NCBI GenBank assembly: GCA_012838205.1
Contig: DUPR01000022.1
Location: 32,501-47,664 of the forward strand
Direction: 5' to 3'
DNA: 15,164 nt
Source of the DNA: Methanobacterium sp.
Lineage (GTDB): Archaea; Methanobacteriota; Methanobacteria; Methanobacteriales; Methanobacteriaceae
Positions 8,230 to 15,164 of the stretch are shown here, piece after piece (the stretch's first letter is position 1; the number at the start of each line of letters is the position of its first letter). Both the position numbers and the translations under genes were made by a program. The notes beneath the pieces are model-generated. The model had not been told where the DNA came from and made no database searches. It saw only the letters and a program-made list of their open reading frames with translations.

Positions 8230-8853
8230 TTATAAAAAACCCATTAGCATATATAAACCTGCAGAGGCTATTATTACTCCAGATATTATCCTAATCCAAT
8301 CTGAATGCTTTATCATAAAATCAAAACGGATTTTTGACATTAACATAGCCATTATGAATATTGTTAAGGAAAATCCCCCGGCAAAAAGGGTCATGTTAAT
8401 AACACTAAAACTTAAATCGCCTGTTGATGCACTATAAGTTGCTATTGCAACCACGTAGGGACCGAAACATGGTGACCAAGCCAAACAAGTTAAAAACCCC
8501 ATTAAAAATGATCCTAAAATGCCTTTACGAGAGTTTGATTTGCTGAAGATGCTGGTTGTTGGCAAGTTAAACATATTTTTCATGGCAATTAAAAGAATTC
8601 CAGTTACCACCAGGATCAGCGCAGCGGTTATTCGGAAATATAATAGATAATAATTTATCGCCGCCGTGAATATGGCGGTAAGGATAGTTACGCTGGCAAA
8701 AAATAAGAAAAATCCTAAATTGAAAGATATTATCTCCAAAGTCGTTCTTTTGAGTATGGAAAAACCTACAATAACTGGTATCAGAGGCAGAACACATGGT
8801 GAGATGGTTGATGCCATCCCTGCCAAAAAGGACAGTATGTAACTAGTTTCCAT
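8230..8853 (-). CDS. ccdA: CcdA-type membrane thiol-disulfide transporter
   Basis: The 207-residue protein has six predicted membrane segments, the usual size and layout of CcdA (the transmembrane part of DsbD). It moves reducing equivalents across the membrane through a pair of cysteines. ISPCVLPLIPVIVG in the first helix holds Cys20, and LTCLAWSPCFGPYV in the fourth holds Cys129 (with an extra Cys123); the SPC-xLP and SPC-xGP patterns are the family signature. A clear GAGG lies about 5 bases before ATG 8853. The thioredoxin-like gene is 67 bases upstream on the same strand and is the likely extracytoplasmic partner. There is no cytochrome c maturation gene here, so the role is more likely protein or cofactor thiol reduction. 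Confidence 0.9.
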   Translation of the reverse strand: METSYILSFLAGMASTISPCVLPLIPVIVGFSILKRTTLEIISFNLGFFLFFASVTILTAIFTAAINYYLLYFRITAALILVVTGILLIAMKNMFNLPTTSIFSKSNSRKGILGSFLMGFLTCLAWSPCFGPYVVAIATYSASTGDLSFSVINMTLFAGGFSLTIFIMAMLMSKIRFDFMIKHSDWIRIISGVIIASAGLYMLMGFL

Positions 8854-8920
8854 TTTATCCTCTGAAATCGGTTGAAATGTTTTAGTATATTAGAAAGGAA
8901 TTGTCCCATCAAATTATAAT

Positions 8921-9349
8921 TTATAGTTGAGTTAATAGTTGTTCTGGGCTTTGATATCCAATGATCCGCTTTATTTCCCGGCCGTTATAATCCAGGATTA
9001 TTATGGTAGGAAGACTGTAAGCTTGATATTTTTGACTTAACTGGGGGTTTGCATCCACATCCAGTTTTAGCAATACATAGTTTTTCATTAATTTTTCTTT
9101 AACTTCCGAAGATGCATAGGTTAGATCATCCATCTGTGTGCAATATACGCACCAATCTGCATAGAAGTAAATAAATATCTTCTTGTGGGTATTTTTTGCT
9201 ACTTGAATGGCATGATTATAATCATTGTCCCATTTTATAGACGATTTTGGGTCTTTATTTGTTTCATCACTATTTAAACTCGAAACAATTACTGCCACAA
9301 TTAGTAATCCGATGAAAATTAATACTAAACTAATGGAATGTTTGTTCAT
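8921..9349 (-). CDS. Membrane-anchored thioredoxin-like protein
   Basis: This 142-residue protein has an N-terminal membrane anchor (about 7-25), a short linker, and one thioredoxin domain. FYADWCVYC (62-70) contains the redox CxxC pair Cys67/Cys70, and SLPT (112-115) supplies the cis-proline that faces it. The domain should lie outside the cytoplasm. Thioredoxin_7/DsbD-gamma-like proteins receive electrons from CcdA, and the next gene encodes CcdA, so the two together likely rebuild a split DsbD. The start ATG 9349 directly precedes the membrane helix. No good Shine-Dalgarno is seen, and a TATA box at 9371-9380 fits a leaderless mRNA. Confidence 0.87.
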   Translation of the reverse strand: MNKHSISLVLIFIGLLIVAVIVSSLNSDETNKDPKSSIKWDNDYNHAIQVAKNTHKKIFIYFYADWCVYCTQMDDLTYASSEVKEKLMKNYVLLKLDVDANPQLSQKYQAYSLPTIIILDYNGREIKRIIGYQSPEQLLTQL

Positions 9350-9370
9350 ACTCTTTTATTGGACTTATGA

Positions 9371-9380
9371 TTTAATATAT
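9371..9380 (-). promoter_or_regulatory. TATA element of the thioredoxin/ccdA operon
   Basis: The minus strand reads ATATATTAAA, about 22-31 bases before ATG 9349, so the transcript should start at or just before the ATG. It lies in the 88-base gap after the DUF89 gene and suggests that thioredoxin and ccdA are transcribed separately from the genes upstream. Confidence 0.4.
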
Positions 9381-9437
9381 CTACTTTAATAGATTTCAGC
9401 CACAAAATATATAAAAAATATGGAAAAAGGAGTTAAA

Positions 9438-10301
9438 TTAGTTTAATTTTAAAACTACATTATCTCCAACTTCAACACCGGTTTCCCGTGCTATTGGTTT
9501 GCACTTAGCATTAAATAGGCAGAAGACAGGTTTTTTCCCGAGGTCTATTTCACCAAGGCCTTCATAATTTCCCAAACCTTTGGCGATAATTAGATCAGTT
9601 TCCTGGAATTCTTGTTTGAAATCATCAGAAAGATCATGATAGATTACCCCAATGGAATCAGTTCCAGTGGTTGTTAATCTTGCTACTTCATCAAGACCAA
9701 CATCCAATGCTTCCTTCATACAAGCATCGTTGAGAATGGGATACTTTTTAAGAGCTACAGTTACTTCAACATTGTATTCATCTAACTTTTTAATTAATAA
9801 CTTATCAAATACTATCTCACCCACATTATCAGCTAGATAAATAACAGTTTTAGCTTTTTGAAGTTCAGTCTCCAGTTGGGGTGTATGATCAATGGCCAGA
9901 TCTTTTTCTATAGTAGACATGACCAGTTCTTCAATGTCAGTTTCTAATCCTAAAGCCCCAAAATCAAGAATATTACCAGCAATCGCTGCTTTAAGATAAT
10001 TTTTAAGGGATTTGTCTTTTTCCAATAACTTTTCTACACGAGGTAGAAATTGAATTGCAATCTGGTCTGATATTTCCCGTAGATCATGGTATGGATCAGG
10101 GTTTTCAGTTTCACGTTTGATAGTACGGTGTATCTCCGTACCAATCTGATTAGATACTGCTCCTTTTTTAAATTTTTTACAGAGAATTTGGTTGATCATT
10201 TCTGTTACTTTCATTTTTAGATCTTCATCATCAGTTGCCAGATCTAGAGCTTCTCTTGCTTGTCTGAGAAAGCATGATGCGCATTCGTAGTGTACTTTCA
10301 T
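9438..10301 (-). CDS. DUF89/ARMT1-like metal-dependent phosphatase
   Basis: The 287-residue protein belongs to the archaeal COG1578 branch of DUF89. Characterised DUF89 proteins are metal-dependent phosphatases thought to remove damaged or surplus phosphometabolites. The subfamily marker CxxC is at Cys7 and Cys10 (HYECASCFLRQ). The metal and phosphate site is visible as AGNILDFG (108-115), LADNVGEIVFD (156-166, with the key Asp and Asn) and KGLGNYE (241-247). Two ATGs are adjacent; ATG 10301 is chosen because GGTGA is four bases before it and only one base before the other, and relatives start MKVHxECxxC. It follows the protease gene by 31-34 bases and is probably the last gene of that operon. 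Confidence 0.85.
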   Translation of the reverse strand: MKVHYECASCFLRQAREALDLATDDEDLKMKVTEMINQILCKKFKKGAVSNQIGTEIHRTIKRETENPDPYHDLREISDQIAIQFLPRVEKLLEKDKSLKNYLKAAIAGNILDFGALGLETDIEELVMSTIEKDLAIDHTPQLETELQKAKTVIYLADNVGEIVFDKLLIKKLDEYNVEVTVALKKYPILNDACMKEALDVGLDEVARLTTTGTDSIGVIYHDLSDDFKQEFQETDLIIAKGLGNYEGLGEIDLGKKPVFCLFNAKCKPIARETGVEVGDNVVLKLN

Positions 10302-10335
10302 CATTTCACCTTAGAATTATTAAATGATTAAGAAA

Positions 10336-11355
10336 TTAAAGGCTAACAGGTGCAGGGGAAAGGCAGAGGATAAAAATTATCAATATTACAACGGCTATTA
10401 TTTTTCGGTTACCATCTAGAGAACTAATATTGTCCTGAGCACCAGGATGTCCTTTTCCAAAAAAGAAAATGACCCCCATTAGTAATGCCATAATATACCA
10501 GCCCAATATGATAGTTATCACTACCCCTCCAATTGAAACAATTTTGTGAAAATTTTGGCCGAAAAGTGACCTAACTATGTGTCCACCATCTAGATAAGCC
10601 ACTGGCATCAGATTTAGCATGGTAACGATAATCCCCACCCAACCAGCAAAGGCAACAGGGTGGAGAAGTAATATCTGACCTTCACTTGCAGTTGGAGCTG
10701 CCAGAAATGTGAGTAATTCCATTATAGGTGGTGGTAGAAAAAGCATGGAAGTATCAGTATTTACACCTAATGTGGATAAGTTCAGACCAATTAAAATAAT
10801 CGGGATAGCAACTAGGAAGCCAGCCAAAGGACCACTGTATCCTAAATCAAATAATGCTTTTCGATTAGGTATTGGAGATTTAACGTTTATTAAAGCCCCA
10901 AAAGTTCCAATTATAGTTGGTGCAGGAATAAAATAAGGTAAAGTAGCACTTATTCCGTGTTTACGTGCTGCTAAATAATGGGCCGTCTCATGAGCCCCTA
11001 TAATTCCAAGTAAAGAGGCAGAAAATGCAATAGCTTGCCATATGTCCCCTTTTCCCAGAATATACCCTGCAAATAAGGTTGTGCATATGGTGGCTAGGAA
11101 AAGAATAATATTAAAAATAATCCTTGATTCGCCCTTTTCCGGCTTTTTGGCAATATTTATTTTATAATAATTGCCTTCTGGATTAATAAAAGGAATGAAA
11201 CCATGTTTGGCCAGTTCTTGTGCCAGTGCTTGGAAACTTTCCGGATTATAATTTCCCACTAAAAAATAGGATTCTTTTCCCATTCCATCTTTATGGAATC
11301 CGATTAAAGGAAAATGATGAGAAATTGATTGTTCAATTAGAGTAAAGTCATCCAC
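10336..11355 (-). CDS. Site-2 protease-like membrane metalloprotease (M50)
   Basis: This 339-residue integral membrane protein has an N-terminal soluble part (about 1-78) and a multi-helix core. The zinc site is HETAH (122-126) in [17 protein letters not shown], and the third ligand is in [12 protein letters not shown] (248-259, Asp256). [20 protein letters not shown] and SGPLAGF match the EGY1/plant-type S2P group, which cleave within membranes. The soluble N-terminus lacks a PDZ domain. It starts 21 bases after the sulfur carrier gene and is followed by the DUF89 gene, so the three are probably one transcript. Its substrate cannot be told; regulated release of a membrane-bound transcription factor is the usual role in bacteria. 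Confidence 0.88.
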   Translation of the reverse strand: MDDFTLIEQSISHHFPLIGFHKDGMGKESYFLVGNYNPESFQALAQELAKHGFIPFINPEGNYYKINIAKKPEKGESRIIFNIILFLATICTTLFAGYILGKGDIWQAIAFSASLLGIIGAHETAHYLAARKHGISATLPYFIPAPTIIGTFGALINVKSPIPNRKALFDLGYSGPLAGFLVAIPIILIGLNLSTLGVNTDTSMLFLPPPIMELLTFLAAPTASEGQILLLHPVAFAGWVGIIVTMLNLMPVAYLDGGHIVRSLFGQNFHKIVSIGGVVITIILGWYIMALLMGVIFFFGKGHPGAQDNISSLDGNRKIIAVVILIIFILCLSPAPVSL

Positions 11356-11376
11356 TGAAACACGTCCAGGATTGAT

Positions 11377-11577
11377 TTATCCACCATAAATTACTTTAAT
11401 TACTTCTATTAAATCCCCATCTTCTATTATTTCTTCTTCAATGATGATTGAATGATTTTTCTTAACAACAACAGTTTCTACAGGTATTTCTATCATTTGA
11501 AGCAAATCTTTAACTGTTTTTCCTTCATCAATATCCAATTGTTTTTCATCTTCTCCAATGACAACTGTTACTTGCAT
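11377..11577 (-). CDS. Ubiquitin-like sulfur carrier protein (MoaD/ThiS/SAMP type)
   Basis: A 66-residue beta-grasp protein that ends in VIKVIYGG. The C-terminal Gly-Gly is adenylated by an E1-like enzyme and then carries sulfur as a thiocarboxylate. EGKTVKDLLQMIEIPVETVV is the usual helix and strand of the fold. It lies 106 bases after the TtuA/NcsA gene on the same strand, which points to a role in tRNA 2-thiolation, as SAMP2 does in haloarchaea and TtuB in Thermus. A role in molybdopterin or thiamine synthesis cannot be excluded, but no such genes are near. Like SAMPs it might also be joined to proteins. Confidence 0.88.
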   Translation of the reverse strand: MQVTVVIGEDEKQLDIDEGKTVKDLLQMIEIPVETVVVKKNHSIIIEEEIIEDGDLIEVIKVIYGG

Positions 11578-11595
11578 ATCTTCAAATCCTGATTT

Positions 11596-11613
11596 AGTTA
11601 AGGAATGTTAACT
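11596..11613. repeat. Inverted repeat in the sulfur carrier leader
   Basis: AGTTAA-GGAATG-TTAACT is an exact 6-bp inverted repeat, 19-36 bases before the ATG of the sulfur carrier gene. It could be an operator or a leader hairpin that hides the start. Evidence is positional only. Confidence 0.3.
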
Positions 11614-11683
11614 CAACAATGTAATCATACCACAATCACATTGAAATAATTAATCTATTCTTGTAGTATTTAAATAAATCATC

Positions 11684-12604
11684 TCACTGATTCCATGACA
11701 ATCTAAAACTACATGCTTTGCATATTTTATCAGCAGCCGGCTCGTTACATTCCTGGCAAACTCCCATAGGACTTTTTTGTGAAAATTTTTCTCTTAATAC
11801 TGGTTTAATTTTATCGAAACCTCTTAAAGTAGAGTACATTATAGTAGGATGTTCCTTGCTGATTTCTTTGAGAAAAACACCTACCTTTGCACGGAAAGAA
11901 TCTCCAGCATAGGGACAGCTAGCTAGATGAACCGGTAAATTACATGCCAACACATAGGTGGCAATTTCTTTCTCAGGAATTTCCCTAAGTGGCTTGATTT
12001 TTACAGTGAAACATTCATTCTTGGATTCTGAGCGGATTCCAATACGGGTGAGGTTGTGGATGTTTCCCTCCAAGTAATTCATAAGAATGGATTGAGTTTC
12101 ATCATCCAAATTGTGGCCAGTGGCAATCTTTGTAGCGTTTTCTTCCCTGGCTACTTGATTAAGGATCCATCTCCTGAAAACGCCACAATAAGTGCAAGCA
12201 TTCCTATCATCTGAATCAGACATTATTTCATCAAGTGAACGGCCAACATATTCTTTAAAAGATACAATTCGGTGCTCAATACCTAGTTTATCAGCATTTT
12301 GAGCTGCAATACGCACTCCTTCCTTTCTATAGCCGCGTATTCCCTCATCAATGGTTACGGCCACCAAGTCTATGATTCGCCTATTCCGGAGATTGTTTAA
12401 TATGTGAAGAACCATTACGCTGTCTTTGCCACCGGATAGGGCAACAAGAACTTTGTCGCCTTTTTCAATAAGTTTTTGCCTGCGAATATCTTTTAAAACC
12501 TTTTCCTGTATAGATTCCACGAAACAGTCCTGGCAAAGTATCTGCCCTGACTGCTTCCTTTTGATGATGGTGTGAGAGTTTCCACATTTATGGCAGTTTT
12601 CCAT
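11684..12604 (-). CDS. ncsA: tRNA 2-thiolation enzyme, TtuA/NcsA family
   Basis: This 306-residue protein fits TIGR00269. It activates a tRNA uridine with ATP and replaces the 2-oxygen with sulfur; archaeal NcsA acts on wobble U34, Thermus TtuA on U54. The N-terminal zinc finger uses Cys4/Cys7 and Cys24/Cys27. The PP-loop ATPase motif is [10 protein letters not shown] (53-62). The [4Fe-4S] ligands are Cys137 and Cys140 ([11 protein letters not shown]) with Cys230 (SCPYAG). A second zinc finger is at Cys283/286 and Cys295/298. [15 protein letters not shown] (162-176) is a further family motif. AAGGAG lies 9 bases before ATG 12604. The sulfur carrier gene follows directly. U34 is more likely than U54 for a methanogen, but the target is inferred. 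Confidence 0.9.
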   Translation of the reverse strand: MENCHKCGNSHTIIKRKQSGQILCQDCFVESIQEKVLKDIRRQKLIEKGDKVLVALSGGKDSVMVLHILNNLRNRRIIDLVAVTIDEGIRGYRKEGVRIAAQNADKLGIEHRIVSFKEYVGRSLDEIMSDSDDRNACTYCGVFRRWILNQVAREENATKIATGHNLDDETQSILMNYLEGNIHNLTRIGIRSESKNECFTVKIKPLREIPEKEIATYVLACNLPVHLASCPYAGDSFRAKVGVFLKEISKEHPTIMYSTLRGFDKIKPVLREKFSQKSPMGVCQECNEPAADKICKACSFRLSWNQ

Positions 12605-12651
12605 TGATTTTTACTCCTTGTATTAGTCATAAGCCCCCTTATACTGGGAAG

Positions 12652-12669
12652 TTTATTAAATATAATATC
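12652..12669 (-). promoter_or_regulatory. TATA element of the ncsA operon
   Basis: The minus strand reads GATATTATATTTAATAAA, an AT-rich TATA candidate that would start transcription about 30 bases before ATG 12604. That leaves room for the AAGGAG ribosome binding site at about 12614-12619. The 116-base gap after the DHPS-like gene supports a separate promoter. Confidence 0.4.
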
Positions 12670-12720
12670 AAAATAATTTCGTAGTATAAATGGTTGGTCA
12701 TTGTTTCAATATACGCATTA

Positions 12721-14298
12721 TTAATACTCCATGAACTTCTGGAAAATTGGAAAATCCTGAACATAATTTTTTCCAAGTTTAAGGGAGTCTTCAGCTTTTT
12801 GAAGTTCTTGACCTAGATAAGCAGCATGTTCAACCCTCGAGACAAGTTTTCTTTTAATAATCTCATGGTACACTTCTTTTGCATTCTGACCAGAAATACC
12901 AATGGTGGGCTGCATTTTTTGGTAGTGAACAGCCATGATTTGCCCATCTACTAGCTTTATCCTAAAGCTACCTGCAGGATCCTGGGTGAAAGCATAGTTA
13001 TCCATTCCTTCTATTGTTGGAACGTCAATTTCTTCCTGAATTTCTTCTCCTTTTCGTTTATCCTTAAATACCAGGAGATTTATTCCTAGATCTTTAGGTA
13101 TGGATCCTTGCATTTTGGCAAGAAACATCATTTTTGAGGAAATTGACAATTCTTTAACACTCCCCAGAGTTTTACCACTTTCTTCAGGGGTGAAAAGAAT
13201 GCTTGCCCCCAACTCCATTGATACCCCTGCAAGAAGGGCGTTCACACCCACAGAGTCAACATCTAGAAGTTCAGTTACATTTCCAATTCCAAAAAAAATT
13301 GGACAATAATCGGGTTTAACTTCTTCTTTAAATTTTTGACAAGCAATTATTGAATCTACCATACTCCGACTGTTAATTGGATCCAATATAGGGTCTGCAA
13401 TAACTTCTATCCCATTACACTTCTTTTTTAAATCAATTAATGAATTAACCCGTTCTTCAATACTTTCTGGAACCCATCCGTTTTTGTAATCAGTTGGTAA
13501 AATTACTGCAGGTATTTTATTATCCTTAAGTAGTGGCAAAACATCTTGATAGTTTCCATGGTCCAAGCTTAAGACCATGTCAACACCGGCATCTATTGCT
13601 ACTTTGATTTCTTCAGATTGGAGGGTGTCTATGCTCACTGGGACATCCAATTTCTCTTTAAGTAGCTTGACCATGGGGGGTATTTTGGATGCCATGTTTT
13701 CACCAGCGATCATTCCAATATCCACCATATTAGCCCCTGATTTAACGAAATACTCTGCTCGTTTTAAAAGTTTTTCATGAGTCAGAACAGGTGCATTGGC
13801 TATTTCAGCAAGCACTCTCATAGGAAAATCTTCACCCACCGGTAAATCAGCTACTAATATATTTCCTGGTTTTTTAAGGAGTTTTTTCCTGTTTTTAGTA
13901 TCTTCTTCAAAATCAGAAATAAATTTAAGAGCACGTTTTCGTTGTTCTTCTTCTATGAGTTTGTCGGCAGACTTTTTTGTGGATAAATCCAGATTTTCAA
14001 CCATTTCCAAGACAATATCTAAGTAAGCTGCGTCAGTAGATCCTTTATATGCGGGTATTCCTATTTCTTTGGTAATAGGACTAATATCTTTACGTATAAG
14101 CCCTGGGGTAATGATCATGTCCACGGTTTTTAATTCCTTCTCTGGTAAAGTTCTCAATTCCTGAATAATTTTTTGGGGTGTTAAAAAAGCAGCAATGGGT
14201 GTGTTAACCACATGCACGCGGATGTCGTGATCAGTTTTTAGTGAAGCATCATGTACAAGGGGGCTTGCAAGTTCACCGGTTATAATCAGTATTTTCAT
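12721..14298 (-). CDS. Dihydropteroate synthase-like protein of methanogens
   Basis: The 525-residue protein has three parts: an N-terminal domain (about 1-145, starting [15 protein letters not shown]), a DHPS-like TIM barrel (about 147-380), and a C-terminal module (about 430-525) with [13 protein letters not shown] and YVQD, which I associate with DUF4346. This order matches TIGR00284. Such proteins have been linked to tetrahydromethanopterin assembly, where a DHPS-like condensation joins the pterin to an aryl ribofuranoside. The [11 protein letters not shown] strand (220-230) matches DHPS, but GGESTRPG is replaced by [10 protein letters not shown] and the later DPxxGF by ADPILDPIN, so classical folate DHPS activity is unlikely. 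ATG 14298 is preferred; ATG 14316 would add six residues outside the conserved start. The gene seems monocistronic. Confidence 0.82.
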   Translation of the reverse strand: MKILIITGELASPLVHDASLKTDHDIRVHVVNTPIAAFLTPQKIIQELRTLPEKELKTVDMIITPGLIRKDISPITKEIGIPAYKGSTDAAYLDIVLEMVENLDLSTKKSADKLIEEEQRKRALKFISDFEEDTKNRKKLLKKPGNILVADLPVGEDFPMRVLAEIANAPVLTHEKLLKRAEYFVKSGANMVDIGMIAGENMASKIPPMVKLLKEKLDVPVSIDTLQSEEIKVAIDAGVDMVLSLDHGNYQDVLPLLKDNKIPAVILPTDYKNGWVPESIEERVNSLIDLKKKCNGIEVIADPILDPINSRSMVDSIIACQKFKEEVKPDYCPIFFGIGNVTELLDVDSVGVNALLAGVSMELGASILFTPEESGKTLGSVKELSISSKMMFLAKMQGSIPKDLGINLLVFKDKRKGEEIQEEIDVPTIEGMDNYAFTQDPAGSFRIKLVDGQIMAVHYQKMQPTIGISGQNAKEVYHEIIKRKLVSRVEHAAYLGQELQKAEDSLKLGKNYVQDFPIFQKFMEY

Positions 14299-14358
14299 TA
14301 GAGTAATCCCACTCATTTTTTTTGGAAATGATTCTATTCTTTCATATTATTTAAAAAG

Positions 14359-14368
14359 TATATAAAGA
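14359..14368 (-). promoter_or_regulatory. TATA element of the DHPS-like gene
   Basis: The minus strand reads CTTTATATAC, a good TATA match. It would start transcription near 14338, leaving a leader of about 40 bases to ATG 14298. Confidence 0.45.
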
Positions 14369-14585
14369 TAAAAAATTTTTATATGAAAAAAAAATCATTG
14401 GACTAAATGAAATGTAATGATTAGAAAAAGAGAACATCACTTGATTAAACATGTTTCAAGCCTTGTTATATGAACTATTGAAGAAATATCTAATTTATAT
14501 TTGTTAATATACTCTATGATGATTAAATAATCTTAAAAATAGACTATGCAACTTTATATATTTTAAAAAAAACTCCCACCAACAT

Positions 14586-14598
14586 GTATATATAATAT
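14586..14598 (+). promoter_or_regulatory. TATA region of porC
   Basis: TGTATATATAATA is the best TATA candidate before porC; transcription would start about 14615-14620, leaving a short leader with the ribosome binding site. A partial direct repeat (ATGTATAT at 14584 and 14597) and a further TATA-like run at 14553-14562 allow other start sites. Confidence 0.45.
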
Positions 14599-14602
14599 GT
14601 AT

Positions 14603-14638
<36 letters not shown>

Positions 14639-14639
14639 T

Positions 14640-15164
<525 letters not shown>

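Noticed and set aside
14409..14530. 30-codon minus-strand stretch that reads like protein
   Set aside because: It has no start codon or ribosome binding site and lies in a promoter region.

Overview
The window looks like the chromosome of a methanogenic archaeon of the order Methanobacteriales, most likely Methanobacterium or a close relative. The evidence is the gene content: an archaeosine-forming radical SAM enzyme, an archaeal dihydropteroate-synthase-like protein, pyruvate synthase subunit PorC, and a TtuA/NcsA thiolase next to a ubiquitin-like sulfur carrier. Archaeal TATA elements, GGTGA-type ribosome binding sites and AT-rich spacers agree with this. No rRNA, tRNA, CRISPR array, insertion sequence or phage gene was found.

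Left part (1-5350): a radical SAM protein of the SPL-like family runs off the left edge and is divergent from RaSEA, which makes archaeosine in tRNA. Next come an unlisted-size Cys-rich miniprotein, a membrane-anchored LytR-CpsA-Psr (LCP) protein, a convergent small zinc-ribbon protein, about 490 bases without an intact gene that seem to hold a decayed reading frame, an NrdG-like activase, and a convergent SAM methyltransferase.

Middle part (5351-9349): a HIGH-type nucleotidyltransferase resembling the TmcAL/PF05636 group starts at TTG. It faces a minus-strand series of a Cys/His-rich 77-residue protein, a DUF1932-type NAD(P)-dependent dehydrogenase, a CcdA membrane thiol transporter and a membrane-anchored thioredoxin-like protein. 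The last two together make a split DsbD-like system.

Right part (9438-15164): a minus-strand run holds, in transcription order, a DHPS-like protein, TtuA/NcsA, the sulfur carrier ending in Gly-Gly, a site-2 protease, and a DUF89/ARMT1-like metal-dependent phosphatase. PorC then starts divergently and ends exactly at the right edge.

Two themes recur. The first is tRNA modification: RaSEA, the TmcAL-like protein, and TtuA/NcsA with its carrier. The second is thiol and Fe-S chemistry: three radical SAM enzymes, the CcdA/thioredoxin pair and several small Cys-rich proteins. The least explained items are the small Cys proteins, the LCP protein in an archaeon, the altered active site of the DHPS-like protein, and several perfect palindromes in spacers. 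No clear new defence or mobile system is visible.
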